This document shows positions 38,301 through 49,500 of a stretch of DNA of 64,000 nt, in pieces (position 1 is the stretch's first letter; every line of letters starts with the position of its first letter). This DNA comes from Zerene cesonia (taxonomy: Eukaryota; Arthropoda; Insecta; Lepidoptera; Pieridae). The position numbers were made by a program, and so were the translations under genes. The DNA is taken from assembly GCF_012273895.1 (NCBI RefSeq), contig NC_052113.1:3152195-3216194 (forward strand), given 5' to 3'. The notes under the pieces were generated by a model that worked only from the letters and a program-made list of their open reading frames with translations, had not been told where the DNA came from and made no database searches.

Positions 38301-40027
38301 CGAGAAATTGAAATTCAATTTATTACTTATTTAATAAACAACAGGTCTACTGTTTCAATCACATCAAAGATTGTTGAGGATTAAAAAACAACGTTGAGAA
38401 TTATGTTAAAGGCTTACTTGATCATAATATTCATATATTTTTTTATTTTATTATAATTATAATACATATTATGCTTATAGGTGTATTAATGTGTAAAATA
38501 ATATCACACTGTATTAAAAAAAGCTATCATTTTTACTTTATATTTAAGTAATATGTACCAAGATTTAATATCAAGAACAAGTATGTTTATAGTAATGTAT
38601 TTTTGAGTATCCTCTTCATTATGCAAACGACCTTATAATATCATATAACTTCAAATTTGTACATTAAAAATACGTTTTTCCAAAGTTATAATTAGCTTCC
38701 TGCATTGGTACAAATTAGGAAAAAAGATACTGAGATAAGAAACAAAACAATGTAGGTAATACTGATGTATTTACTACTTAAACTTACTTGAAACTTTCCC
38801 CAGCTCGTTTTATATATAGCCACTTGATGTGCTACACCCCAACCGACAAAAGGTATCCAGAAGTGGGGAACAAGAAATGCAACGAAGAGAACAGCGTAAA
38901 TATAGTCATCAAACTTTTTTATCGATCGCAATATCATAATTCTTTCATAACCAACGAATAGTACGATGAATGTAGTAATTATATAAAAACATATTGCGTA
39001 AACAGTAGCTCTAGAACGCCAGCTGAACGTTATTGTACCTAAAAAATACAAAAATGAATAAAAGATATTATTCTATACTTTCAAATTAAAACAAATTGGG
39101 AAATTTTTTGGATTGACGCTCCCCCATCAACAGGTTTTATACAACTATATACAATTTTTTAAATCTTAGATAAGTAAGGTACAAAGGATTAATTTTTTAC
39201 ACAATATTCGTGACATAGATATATCATACATACTATGTAGGTACAGTCTAAGTTCAAGAGCATTATACCCTTATATTCTTTAGATTAAAATACCTGGGCG
39301 CGATCGCGTTATGGGCATAACGGCTAGTGCTCTGAAGAGAACCAATAACAATTTGTGGTCCCGATAAAATTGATCGTGTATTTCACAGGTATCACCATCT
39401 TGTGACGACAGCATGTTCCGCTTAGCACGCTCCTTTTGAAAGGGTAGAGATTAAAAGCTTGTTGGAGCGTAGATACCTACTTTGTTGAACAAAATCGTCG
39501 AACGGTCGTAAGATTTAAATAAAAATATTCTACTTCGTCATTGAGAATGAAATTAATTACATGCGAGAACACTACTAGTAATAGATATTATATGATTTTA
39601 TGTTTTATAGGATACTTAACATTCTGCCCGCGGCTTCGCTTGATAGTTAAAGGCTAACCAGCTAATTAGTTAGACTAACCAGTGTATTTATACATAAAAT
39701 AATTAAATCTACATCACATAAACCCAATTACAGTTAACTGTATTCAAAAACTATGTTGCCTTTAATAAAAACACGAAAAATAAATAAAGAACAAAAATAA
39801 CGTTAGAATCATTTACAATATTAAGAAATAATATTAGTAGGGTTGATAATAATAAAATTTTGCATTTGGACCAGGTCTTAAACCGACTTATTGATTTCAT
39901 ATAAAGCAGATCTTACGTAATCTCTTGGAGATTTTTCGTACACGTCTTTGTTCTTGTGAATGTGCTTCATTTCATTGAGTAATAGTGCATTGTTTATACT
40001 CTCTTCAAATAGATGGTCGGGAATCAT
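32369..40027 (-). CDS. Gustatory receptor, sugar-receptor clade
   Basis: Complete nine-exon gene: 39917-40027, 39294-39432, 38788-39038, 37738-37998, 36648-36775, 36146-36305, 35732-35803, 33817-33906 and 32369-32455. The coding length is 1299 bases (432 residues) and every junction is in phase. It is a seven-transmembrane chemosensory ion-channel subunit with an internal N-terminus, expressed in gustatory neurons. The sugar clade (Drosophila Gr5a/Gr61a/Gr64, Bombyx BmGr4-8) is indicated by 'VPHFWIPFVGWGVAHQVAIY', 'KTSWGKFQ', 'VRYYRVTGENLQFPN', 'HIITMINMNCALWYIN' and 'FADCSHKSTLK'. The family signature TYhhhhhQF near the C-terminus is present as IYLIVLLQF, with Ile for Thr. The start codon at 40027 gives a 60-residue cytoplasmic N-terminus before the first membrane helix. 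The exon 2 acceptor (39432) is the least certain site. The ligand cannot be told from sequence. Confidence 0.92.
32698..32898 (+). mobile_element. Lep1-type Helitron in gustatory-receptor intron 8
   Basis: Near-complete copy from TCCTACAATATTATAAATGC to GCGGGTGAAACCGCGGGGCG then CAGCTGG; the final CTAG is mutated to CTGG. It is inserted in the last intron, opposite to the host gene. Confidence 0.85.
33300..33700 (-). mobile_element. LINE 3' end with C-terminal coding relic
   Basis: On the minus strand, a 33-codon open stretch (33563-33661) reads 'LCRLYNEIVNKNDAIDIFSN' and ends 'LDSFRRLVLAALRST' and a stop. This looks like the tail of a non-LTR retrotransposon polyprotein. It is followed by about 220 bases of A-rich 3' UTR and an ATAAA pentamer tail (33310-33340). 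Located in gustatory-receptor intron 8. Confidence 0.5.
34218..34400 (+). repeat. Dispersed repeat family, copy 2 of 3
   Basis: Contains 'CTCAGTGGAGTTCAGTCGGT' and 'GGGAATTCGACATAATCCAC' with 'GGCTC', in the same order as 30667-30790 and 62862-63000. This copy has an extra 30-odd bases between the blocks and a different 5' part ('GAGCCTGAGACCGAGCGGTC'). Confidence 0.5.
35172..35480 (+). mobile_element. LINE reverse-transcriptase polyprotein C-terminal relic
   Basis: Open for 101 codons on the plus strand. 'YLLGLPRFCSASGMLAEALV' followed by Cys-Phe and 'VRRVRDSPITILKCIASRLD' match the C-terminal region of a lepidopteran non-LTR retrotransposon polyprotein (GLPRxCSASxMxxEA...). The region upstream is eroded. 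It lies in gustatory-receptor intron 7, antisense to the gene. The open frame is a fragment and not a host gene. Confidence 0.65.
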
Positions 40028-40696
40028 TTTTATACTTGGCTACGCTGTGTGCATACGACTGTATGGAACAATAATGTGACAAGAGTTTTTATACCTTATT
40101 ACTTAAGTTAACAAAACGACAGGTACAGAATTAATGGTCGTCGTTAAAAGCTATTTTTCTCTGACATCTTGGAAAAGGTAAACACGAAGGGTAAATTTGT
40201 GTTCAAGTTCATTAAAATTTTAAGCAAACGATCGTTATGACTTGAATATCAATAGCATATCATAGTAACTGAAGGACTAAGTTATGAAACGACTTCGCCT
40301 CTGTGTGTTATTATAACTTCCACTTTTATTACTGTGTACCCATCTAATGTTGTTCAGAATAAGATATAGATGACACGAGACATATACAGGTTGAGTTTTT
40401 GAAATTGGCGTGGACCCGTCGTTTAAGAAGCAACCGATACGAGCCCATTGATTTTAATGAATGGATCAATGCTTAGTGATAATGGACGTAGAGCATTCGT
40501 CTCCCAAAAAAAAAAATCCTGAAAACTTGTTACGTACAGCAAACTTAGGTACGGAAAAGGCGATAAATTCATTTTTTTTTTTGATACGTCGGTTGAAAAT
40601 TACTTGCTCTCTCTACCTTGTTCCAAGCAATGCTTAATTATTTACTAATAATAGCACAACTGTGAACATAATTTTACAAAACTTAACCTTTCATTT

Positions 40697-40835
40697 ATTT
40701 ATTTATTATTTATTGCACACTTTTAAAATATAAAACAGAGATAAACTTAACGAAAGCAACTTAAAACTAGTATGCAAATGGCGGCCATATGGCTAAAAGC
40801 CATCTCTACCAGGCAACCGTTAACCTTTTGTTTTA
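40697..40835 (-). mobile_element. LINE 3' UTR and tail
   Basis: A TTATTTATTTATTTATTATT tail, then TTGCACAC and 'GGCGGCCATATGGCTAAAAG', then 'TACCAGGCAACC'. This is the reverse complement of the layout at 61496-61640 (GGTTGCCTGG...GATAAGGCCGCC...GTGTGCAATAAAG, ATT repeats). A 5'-truncated insertion of the same family. Confidence 0.7.
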
Positions 40836-40940
40836 AGTCAGTGGGTTTTTTTCTGGAAAGTAAGTGTAAATTTAATTTTTAGTTTTATAGCATTGAAATG
40901 CTTTATAAATGAGAAATTTTGAAAGAATAGAAAAAATTTG

Positions 40941-41012
40941 ATCACGAGGCAGGATTCGAACCTGCGTATCTTGCCTAACCGTAGCAACGCCTAGCCTCTC
41001 GGCCACCCGTGA
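40941..41012 (-). mobile_element. tRNA-like SINE head (minus copy)
   Basis: Folds as a full cloverleaf on the minus strand: 7-bp acceptor TCACGGG/CTCGTGA, D arm GCC/GGC, anticodon stem TTGCT/GGCAA and T arm GCAGG-TTCGAAT-CCTGC. The anticodon loop is ACGGTTA, so U33 is replaced by C and the anticodon would read GGT. The TSD-bounded repeat context and the defective loop argue for a SINE promoter module and against a working tRNA gene. Confidence 0.7.
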
Positions 41013-41398
41013 TCCTGCCACAGTAATCGAATTTCTTCTACTCTTTCGGTTTCATGTGCCTAAGGGGCACCCCACGCCATCTATTGAGATGATTAAGAAC
41101 CATCACAACCAATACGAAACATTATTTCAATGATTACAATATTGTAATCATTGAAATAATGTTGATCCTGCCTCGTGATCAAATTTTTTCTATTCTTTCA
41201 AAATTTCTCATTTATAAAGCATTTCAATGCTATAAAACTAAAAATTAAATTTAACAAAGGCCGCGTTCCATCGATACAATATTGTAATCATTGAAATAAT
41301 GTTTCGTATTGGTTAGGCACATGAAACCATAGATTATACACTTATATACTGCTACATGAAACCGAAAGAGTAGAAGAAATTCGATTACTGTGGCAGGA

Positions 41399-41470
41399 TC
41401 ACGGGTGGCCGAGAGGCTAGGCGTTGCTACGGTTAGGCAAGATACGCAGGTTCGAATCCTGCCTCGTGAT
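41399..41470 (+). mobile_element. tRNA-like SINE head (plus copy)
   Basis: Identical over 72 bases to the minus copy at 40941-41012, with the same cloverleaf and the same defective anticodon loop. It is followed by TCAAATTTTTTCTATTCTTT and a truncated body that stops at the right-hand target duplication. Confidence 0.7.
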
Positions 41471-42506
41471 CAAATTTTTTCTATTCTTTCAAAATTTCTC
41501 AAGTAAGTGTAACTTTCAGTTTACTGGAAGTATTGGAGGCATATTTTATTACAGAAAGAAGTGACTCGTGCCCTTTGGTATTCCTACCTAAGATAAATAC
41601 CCGCAACCTGATTTCCTTTTGTTACCTTAGCATTTTCAATAACTAAGTTGTCTTGAATAAGGCAACCTTTAATATTATTTTCGGTTATACTACTAAATAA
41701 ACTATACTCAAATATTCAAGTTACGGTAAATTTCAGATAAAATTATAAAAAGTCGCCGTCAGATCGAGACTGAAATATTTTTGGCCTACACAATCACACC
41801 TGTGTCCTCATAATTATATCCGATATTTAGTGTTATTTGCTAATGAATTATCACTTTTTCATTTGATGATGCACATAAATAAAAATAAAGAAATGAATTT
41901 CTGTTTGCATGAATTATTATTATATTGATTTTTTCGTGGTTTAAAAAACGAATGATTAGTTATATTGAACTATATTTTAGTTCCATTACTATGAATATAA
42001 TATCGACAATATCGACATTAATTTTGGATTTTCAACCTCTTTATAAAAAAAATTGTCGAATTGATAACCTTCATCTTTTTGAAGTCGGATAAAAATAATT
42101 ATTTGACACAGGTTTGCTATGTTACCTTATACTTATAAAAAAACACATACATACAAGAACCAAATAATTTATTACCATATTTACATATCACAGTAAATTA
42201 ATGGTTATAATCATATATACAGGAAGTCTTACAACTAAATCTTATCGCTAATTTCTTAATAAATTCATTTTTGGGACGACAGTTTGTAGAAACAGAAACA
42301 AATTTCAGCAATTACCAACTTTGCTCATATAATTTATACACTAATCACAAACAAATTATTACAATTTATCTGCATTACCTTATCGCTCTTTTCCGCACAT
42401 TTTTAAAATCTACATAATAATGCTAACATCCCTCTATTTGGAAGTCGGTAAAAATCTAAATTAATTGAATTAACAAACTGTTTACACTTTACAGCATTGT
42501 TTGATT

Positions 42507-45148
42507 TTACGATGATTTAAGTTTAGCTAGTTGCGCCATAATTTCTTTGTCTGCATCAGCTGTCGATTCACCAATTTTATTTCGTGACACTGAGGGAGCG
42601 TTTGCCATCTAAAAGAAAAATAATTATTTTTAACAAAAATCTAAACTGTTTTCAGATCTAGACCAGATTTACATATATAGAAAGCACAAGTTTCAATTTA
42701 ATAAAAAAAAATAAACATTAAAATCAGTTGAACCAGACAAAAGTTCTGATATAACAAACACAAAGTTTACAGTCAAAAGTTCTGATATAACAAACACAAA
42801 GTTTATAGTCAAATTGCAAACCTCTCTCGCCAACTCTTTTTTTGACAAAAAATAATACTAAATGGTAATGAATTCTATATTCAAAATTATCATAAAATAA
42901 ATATTAAGTTAATATCGGTTTCATAGAGCAAAATCAAGGCGATATAAAAATTACATATCTTTAAAGCATATAAGAATAATATAAATAATACAAAAAATAT
43001 TATTACCTTTCCACTAACTTCAATACCAATTTCATCAAGCACTTGATTGATGATGCCTTCAGTCTCTTCTTCATCTCCTGATTCATTCATTATATCATCC
43101 AGTGTCTCTGAAACTGGATAAAAAACATATTTATTGCAAATCACATAAATAAAATGAAAAACACTATTAAGTATATAACATGGGAGCATCCATACTATAT
43201 TTGTGTCAATTGTATCAGCCATTTTGGAGGAGTATGGTAACTAACACCGTGACACGAAAATTTTATACATATAGAGATATACTCATATGTACCTTATTAT
43301 TATTATTTAAAATACATAATGGAACAAACCTTCGTTAATGTGCTACAAATTGAGAACATTTCTTCCAGTTTCTTTAAACGGAATATTTGTTATAATTGGG
43401 GGCAAAAAATTTATTTACCATGATCACACAAGAGATATTATAAGCACTCAAAGTTTTGTTACATAAAACAATGTTTATAAAGGATTAAAGCAAGCTCATG
43501 TGCTCCCTAATGAAAGAAGGGTCAGAGTGTAATACAAAGTCTGTAGTCGTTCCAGTATCACCATTATCATTTCAACAAATTTACACAGTTTAGTGACTGA
43601 TATTTTTTGGTTTGAATAAACAAGAAAAACTTACTCATTTCATCAGTCATATCCATCTTAGCATTTGCGTGTCTAAATGCTTCCATATCTTTGGCAATTT
43701 GTTGAGGATTCATTATTTTATTCATGTTGCCCATAGTCTTGGCAGTTGTACCCATTGCACCAGCGATAGCTATGTTGGCACCCATAGCTTTGTTGTGGAT
43801 TTGTACACTTGAAATCTATATAGAAAAATAATTTTATTATTGCATTTTTATTATTTCCAATGGTTGAACAAAGATTGGAATACACAGGCCTTTATCGGTA
43901 CACTTGCATAGCAGCACTTTAAATATACCAGCTAATGACATGTGTATATACTAAACAGCTTTCAACTTTTTTCTAACATAGTAGAAAAACATGTAAGTAT
44001 GCAAACAGTAAACATGTATTACTTGAAAATATATTCACTATTTGCAAGTAACATTATGTGCCATTAACTTGTATTGCTACTTAATACTTAACAAGCTACT
44101 GATCTATGTATTTTACAGGCATGTGTGTTTTGGCCTTTAATTCATTTTCACTTCTCCCTATTTGCTATATTACTTAATAATAACTAGCTGTTCGCTTTGG
44201 TTTCACCCAAGGTACATATATAGCCTATGTCCCTCAGCCATTCACACATAATTGCATGACAAAGGGAAATAGGGATTCATTTATAAATAGATTTGCATTT
44301 GTTTGGATATATAATACAATCAATTATATTGTGGTAAGGCAATAAGGATTTGAATAAATTAAATGTAACAGCATAATATTTACCTTACTATTTGCTGAGT
44401 ATATCCTTGTTTTCTGATTTCTCAATTGAACTAACTGCTTTGCTAGGATCTTGCAGCCTGCATTATTACCTTCTTTAGCCATCTTCTTTATTTCCATTTC
44501 CTATTTGTATTAATCAAATTGTATTAAGCCACATATATTTATGAATTTATTCCATTTGGGTTAAATTATTTTTTCTTCCCACTTATTTTAGCTACATACT
44601 GAGGCCATCCTACAAACAAAACTTAAAAACGCACCTTTAAATTAGTATATAAGATTGGTTGTTTTGTGGGAATTAATGTTCAATATTAAATACCAGTGGT
44701 AGCTTAGTGGTGAGAACCTCAGACCTCAAAATCAATAAGTCTGATTTTGAGACCGGGCGAGTAGTTGGTAGGTCATATGAATTCAATGGATTTCTCAATA
44801 ATCTTATGTAAATAGAAGAATGACTCGATGTACAAGAAGTTAAAAACTAAGTATTTACTATATTTATATTGAAACGATTTTATTTTACTATAAACATCGT
44901 TATATTTACCAGCTTTTTTTCTTCCCGTTCCAAAGCTGCTTTATCTCTTTCCAAATCTCTACTCGCTTTTCGGAGCTCACGATCATTTTGTCTTTGCTGC
45001 TCTAAAGTTAAAAAAATATATATTATATGCTATAGTATTTTGTTGTCTATAGAAATAGGGGTTGTTGAACAACGATTAATTTAACAGGAATGATATAAGT
45101 ATGTATCTAACTACCTTTCACAGTTGGTGCTTTTTTGAAAAAATTCAT
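42507..45148 (-). CDS. CHMP2B: Charged multivesicular body protein 2b (ESCRT-III subunit)
   Basis: Complete six-exon gene: 45115-45148, 44910-45001, 44384-44500, 43635-43815, 43007-43113 and 42507-42608, 210 residues, against 213 in the human protein. All junctions are in phase; the exon 5 acceptor at 43113 (ATCCAG/TTTCAG) is preferred over the AG six bases further on because it restores 'DEMISETLDD'. CHMP2B polymerises on endosomal membranes as part of ESCRT-III and recruits Vps4 for membrane scission. An N-terminal basic helix (MNFFKKAPTVKEQQRQNDRE), a long charged helical core ('EIKKMAKEGNNAGCKILAKQ') and 'AGAMGTTAKTMGNMNKIM' are typical. 'IINQVLDEIGIEVSGKMANA' distinguishes CHMP2B from CHMP2A. 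The C-terminus DKEIMAQLAKLKSS is an MIT-interacting motif. Nothing looks broken. Confidence 0.96.
42738..42809. repeat. 36-base tandem duplication in CHMP2B intron 5
   Basis: Two adjacent copies of a 36-base unit (AAAAGTTCTGATATAACAAA and the following 16 bases) that differ at one position (C or T before AGTC). Confidence 0.85.
43212..43275 (-). mobile_element. Helitron-like fragment in CHMP2B intron 4
   Basis: Carries 'GGAGGAGTATGGTAAC' and 'GTGACACGAAAATTTTATA', which match the inner half of the mosaic element at 7926-8113 in the same orientation. Confidence 0.5.
44184..44300 (-). mobile_element. Helitron-like remnant in CHMP2B intron 3
   Basis: The plus strand begins CTAGCTGTTCGCTTTGGTTT and CACCC with 'GGTACATATATAGCCTATG', which parallels the 11509-11670 element ('GTTTCGCCCGTGGTACATAT'). 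The remainder is too degraded to follow. Confidence 0.5.
44690..44790 (+). repeat. Possible tRNA-derived SINE relic
   Basis: 'GTAGCTTAGTGGTGAGAACC' resembles a tRNA A box, and 'TTGAGACCGGGCGAG' a decayed B box about 50 bases later. There is no recognisable tail. Weak call in CHMP2B intron 2. Confidence 0.3.
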
Positions 45149-46504
45149 GACAATAGTTAGATTGAGTTAAGCGATGGGTAAGAATAATATCATAAACTAT
45201 TTTTCTATAAGTTTCGTGATAAAAATACGTCTTTGGAATGTTCTGTTTATTTGGTGACTCACAAATATTTAAGCAATCAAAACAAATGCGTCAACTGTCA
45301 ACTGATAAGTGACGCATTTGTTTTGATTGTCAACGTCAATCTGTCATATGTATTTTCATTATCAGACTGCGTTCAGTAACATTAAAATGCGATCTCGTAT
45401 TCTTGAAATACATCCATAGTAAGGACTTCCTACTTTCCTGGCACGGCCAGACTGTCATTTATTTTCTCATTCTCACATTACCATAGTGCCATAGGCGGCC
45501 ACTCTGATTAACTTTTAGATTATGAAGCAAATATATAATACTAAAAACGCGAACAAACGTATACTAGCTACATACTATTTCATACACAAATCAATGTGGA
45601 TTGTATGATTATCTTATAATGTTATACCTGTTAAAAATAAATATGTTTTTAAGTGTATATTCTTGCTGGCAGCGTATATTTAAACTTAAATTAAATGAGA
45701 ATTGCAAATGAAGTTATAATGATACGTCATAAGTACGCACCTGCCATCTACGTACGTATGTATCATCGTTTAAAAATGATTTATGATCTATAATATAAAT
45801 AGAAATATAAATATAGATTTATCAATAGTGTTAATATGTTATCAGCTGTAGTTTAATTTTAGAAATTTCGCTGTTGTGTATGTATTTAGGATATTAAATA
45901 TTGCTTTATGGTTACCATCTTTTTTTTTTAATTATTATTATAAAGGGTTAGCGCAAGGTGGCTGACGGTCCATCAATTCAATGAATATTTACAAAAAAAA
46001 TGTAATAGTGGCTATTATTTAAGTGTTAGAAATAAAAATACTTAATCATATTTGAAACATTTATTTCAGGAGTAGAGTCCGAAATATTTATTTTAACTTC
46101 AGTCACTTCATTTTTATTAAGACATTAATGATTCAACAATTGTAAATTACTGTATATTAAATATTTTTCTAGGACTTTTAAACATAAATTTGACAAACAC
46201 AGGAATAAAGACAAATACACGGTATAAATTATTATTGGTACCTACTTTCAATGTTAAAAATTAAATTATTTTAATAAGGTATTAAATTACGTTACGACAA
46301 AATGAATTCAAGAACGCAAAAAAATGAGGATAAAATTATAGTTGATGAAAGGTCCACTAGGAATGAATCATGTAATGAAATTAAGCAATTAATTAACAAG
46401 ACTGTCTGGACGGATATATTTTCACGAACTAGGCACTTGTGTAATTTGAGCTAAAATGGTAAAAGGTAAATAGTTATTATGTATGTTGCATTTGGCTATG
46501 AGAT
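45149..46504. other. Spacer between CHMP2B and the phospholipase B-like gene
   Basis: 1.36 kb between the 3' end of the upstream gene and the CHMP2B start codon, both on the minus strand. It must hold the CHMP2B promoter. The notable element is a 20-base perfect inverted repeat at 45274-45329. AATAAA on the minus strand near 46062 could serve the upstream gene. Confidence 0.6.
45274..45329. repeat. 20-base perfect inverted repeat upstream of CHMP2B
   Basis: CAATCAAAACAAATGCGTCA at 45274-45293 is the exact reverse complement of TGACGCATTTGTTTTGATTG at 45310-45329, with 16 bases between. It lies 126 bases upstream of the CHMP2B start codon. Confidence 0.9.
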
Positions 46505-49500
46505 TCACCAAGACCAATTTGGCACAAACGGTCCGAAATTCCAGACGTCAGGTAGGCCTTCATGTGCGTCTTTATCAAATTCACTTTCAGACCATTGAAA
46601 CGGTTTGATGACATCTTTGTTTAACATTTTAAGGGATTTTTCTTCCTCTTCTTGGCGTCTTTGTTTGACAAGATCTCTGATTTCAAGGCCGTTAAGCATG
46701 GGCACATCATCGAACTTATCGGTGTAAATTGAAGCAATATTTCCCTTGTTTATAGGTATTTTCGTGGCGTTTGCCTCCGTGAACGGTGGACTGGATATAG
46801 CAACTAATTGTAATGTAGCGTTGATTGTGCTTCCTGTAAAAAATTAAAGCTTATAAAGTACAATTAAAGTATATTATACAAAGACACATTCAGGAATAAT
46901 TTTGCCTTTTTAAATGTTGTCCATTATAATATCGCCATTTCAAATCAGATCCAGTTCGAATGTGTAATGTGAATTCGAATGAATATTTCGGATTTTATAT
47001 CATTCCATGTTAAAAATTTAATGCCTCATGGAAATTATAAAACTTGGAACTAGGTACTGGCTTAGTTACTGGAGAACAAAAATAATTTAGTGGGTAATGA
47101 TACCACTTGCATATTTTTTTATCTGTTTATACTTTGTATAATCTATACGTCTGTATAATAAAACCTTACCTCTGACGACTTTAGTATCAATCACACCATA
47201 GGCCTCATTGAGCTTTCCAACTAAATCACCTCGTACTCCTGGCACGGAATAACTGATTTCCTCGTAAAGACACTTCTTTTTCTCACAAGTGTCATTACTT
47301 GATATATTAGCAGTAATATTGTTCAGTCTCATAAGTTTTAAGATGCTTTCTAAGGATGTAGCATTCTTGTAGCCTCGTTTAAAAGTAACAGCTCGTGGTG
47401 AATCAGATTCCGAAAATAACCGTCCGTACATTTCTTCCATTTTGTTGACTTTTGTGATTTCCGTTATATCCTAAAAATCAATATACTGTTGAATTTTAAC
47501 TACACTCAAAGCTTCTTTAATCTTATAATCTTAAATTAAACTCTGAATCGAAAGAGAAAACTTCACTTATCAGGTTTTATTGATCATATCGCGACGTACT
47601 ATATATATTTAGCTACAGTTTTGAAGGTATGTACATAAACAATACTCACAGGGAAATGAGGCAGTCCATACGTAGCCCAATATGTCTGTTCCAATAGAAC
47701 ATCTGATAGATCTGCGGAATGTGTCCGTCCAGGTACTTGTTCGATCAGCCAGAACAAACCCTTGGTGTGGTCCGCGCCTGCTCGATGTACTATGGTGTGC
47801 CTTGTGTCACTATGGGGAATTTATTATTCATTTATTCATTACTATTTTTATATCTATAAGACACTAGCTGTCACCAGCAATTACTCTTCTTACTCTTACT
47901 CTTAATTACGCGTCTTTAAAATAATCATATGGGTATTATATGTTCTACGCAGTAAAAATTTGCATATATTAGTAGCTCTTTTAATGATTTAAGCATTATT
48001 GTCTCGAGGAGTAAACTGTCATTAAAACTAAAATCATTAAATTCCATTCGCGTTCTTGAGTTATAAGTTGTTGTTTCATATAATTGTAGTTTATCAAAAT
48101 AATAACAATTTACAGTTTGCTATCTCGGGCGAAAAGTGATATACTACAACATTTTTTTTTTTTCAAAAATACTTATTAACAATAATCCATAAAAAAATTC
48201 ACTCACTTGCTGACCGTAGTCTCCATAATTACTTCTTTATTATCCTGCTTCGGGATATCTTCGTGGAAATTTTGTAATTGATCAAACTTATTGTAATCCA
48301 AGACGAGCCACTGTTTGCAAGCTGTTCCTGAATTGCTTTTCGCAAGGACATGACTCCAAGAACTAACGTTTGTGGCGAGACGATTAGCTGCACTTATGCG
48401 GGGACCCATTGGAATCTAAATGAAAATTTTAGTAAATTATTTTAAAAAGTCACTGGTTATTATAAACTACCATAATATATCATCGTGGAGTATATACTAA
48501 TAAATATATACGATATATAATATTAATATTTAGATACTCTTAAGGTAAGGTAGGTATGTATTTCGGTCATGAGGTTAGGTAGGTATTTATTAAGTGGTAC
48601 ATTATAGGAATTACTTAACTTTATTTTCATTATATTTTGCAACTTATAGTCATCTTATAGCAACGCTACGCTTATTGCTTATATTTTATACAACGTTATG
48701 TTTTTATATTCAAGGTTACCATTTATATGACACATTCATATATTTAGAAAATATAATCAATTTAATGCCTTTTAACAAATAAGGTCATTTGCAACATTTA
48801 CTCTTGTATCATAATTATTTTGTGGACAGTTAAGACTAAAGATCTTTCAAGTAAAATTGTTATATTTTAATACATGAAGAGTAGATAGAAAGACATATAT
48901 TAAACATAATCAAATATTAATAGTTTCATTATGCTAATCTATGAAACTAAAGATATTGGTTGTTTGTTAAACGCGTTAATCTCAGGAACTACTCATGTAC
49001 GACTTGGCTGAAACCGCGGAGAACAGCTAGTATAAAATATATAATGTATCATGACTTCTACACCGAAAAACCGGAAATTTTGTCCAACTATTGTGTAATA
49101 GCGTATAATTAAGTATTCAAATTATACCTTCAAAACTTTGTAAATAAATAAATGAAAATAGACGTAAAAATAAGACGTAAAAATAAGACGTAGGTAAATA
49201 CATTAAGATACATGCAATTAAAAACAGGATGATGACGAGGTTGACATGACACCAGCATATTATGAAATTATGAAATGCATTCGCGTTCATTACAATCATT
49301 TTCAAATGAACTCTTCTACGGAATATACATAGCACAGGAAAGGAAATGTCACACATAACACACCTGTTCTGTAATGTTAACATCCTTCCAAAGTTTACTG
49401 TTGTAGTTCTTTATTGTTGTTCCGGCGACTGCGATCCTGTGATTCATTCCTTTAATAACGTAGAACTCATCCTGGCTCGTAATAGAACCAGGGTATCCTG

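Larger units (their letters stand above)
40858..41512. mobile_element. Inverted SINE composite bounded by 12-base target duplications
   Basis: AAGTAAGTGTAA occurs at 40858-40869 and again at 41501-41512. Between them lie two tRNA-like SINE heads in opposite orientation (40941-41012 minus and 41399-41470 plus), each followed outward by the same body. A third headless plus-strand copy of the body lies at 41163-41260, and a 46-base perfect palindrome at 41118-41163. The right arm lacks about 45 bases present in the left arm and has about 34 bases not present there. The flanking duplication suggests the whole structure entered in one event. Confidence 0.75.
40028..42506. other. Intergenic DNA between the gustatory receptor and CHMP2B
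   Basis: No gene seen. It holds a LINE tail (40697-40835), the inverted SINE composite (40858-41512) and the 3' flank of CHMP2B with a possible AATAAA (minus) near 42166. Confidence 0.6.

Noticed and set aside
40941..41012. Functional tRNA gene (Thr, GGT)
   Set aside because: The cloverleaf is complete, but U33 is missing, a GGT anticodon is not used by animals, and the sequence is part of a repeat with an identical inverted copy bounded by a target duplication.
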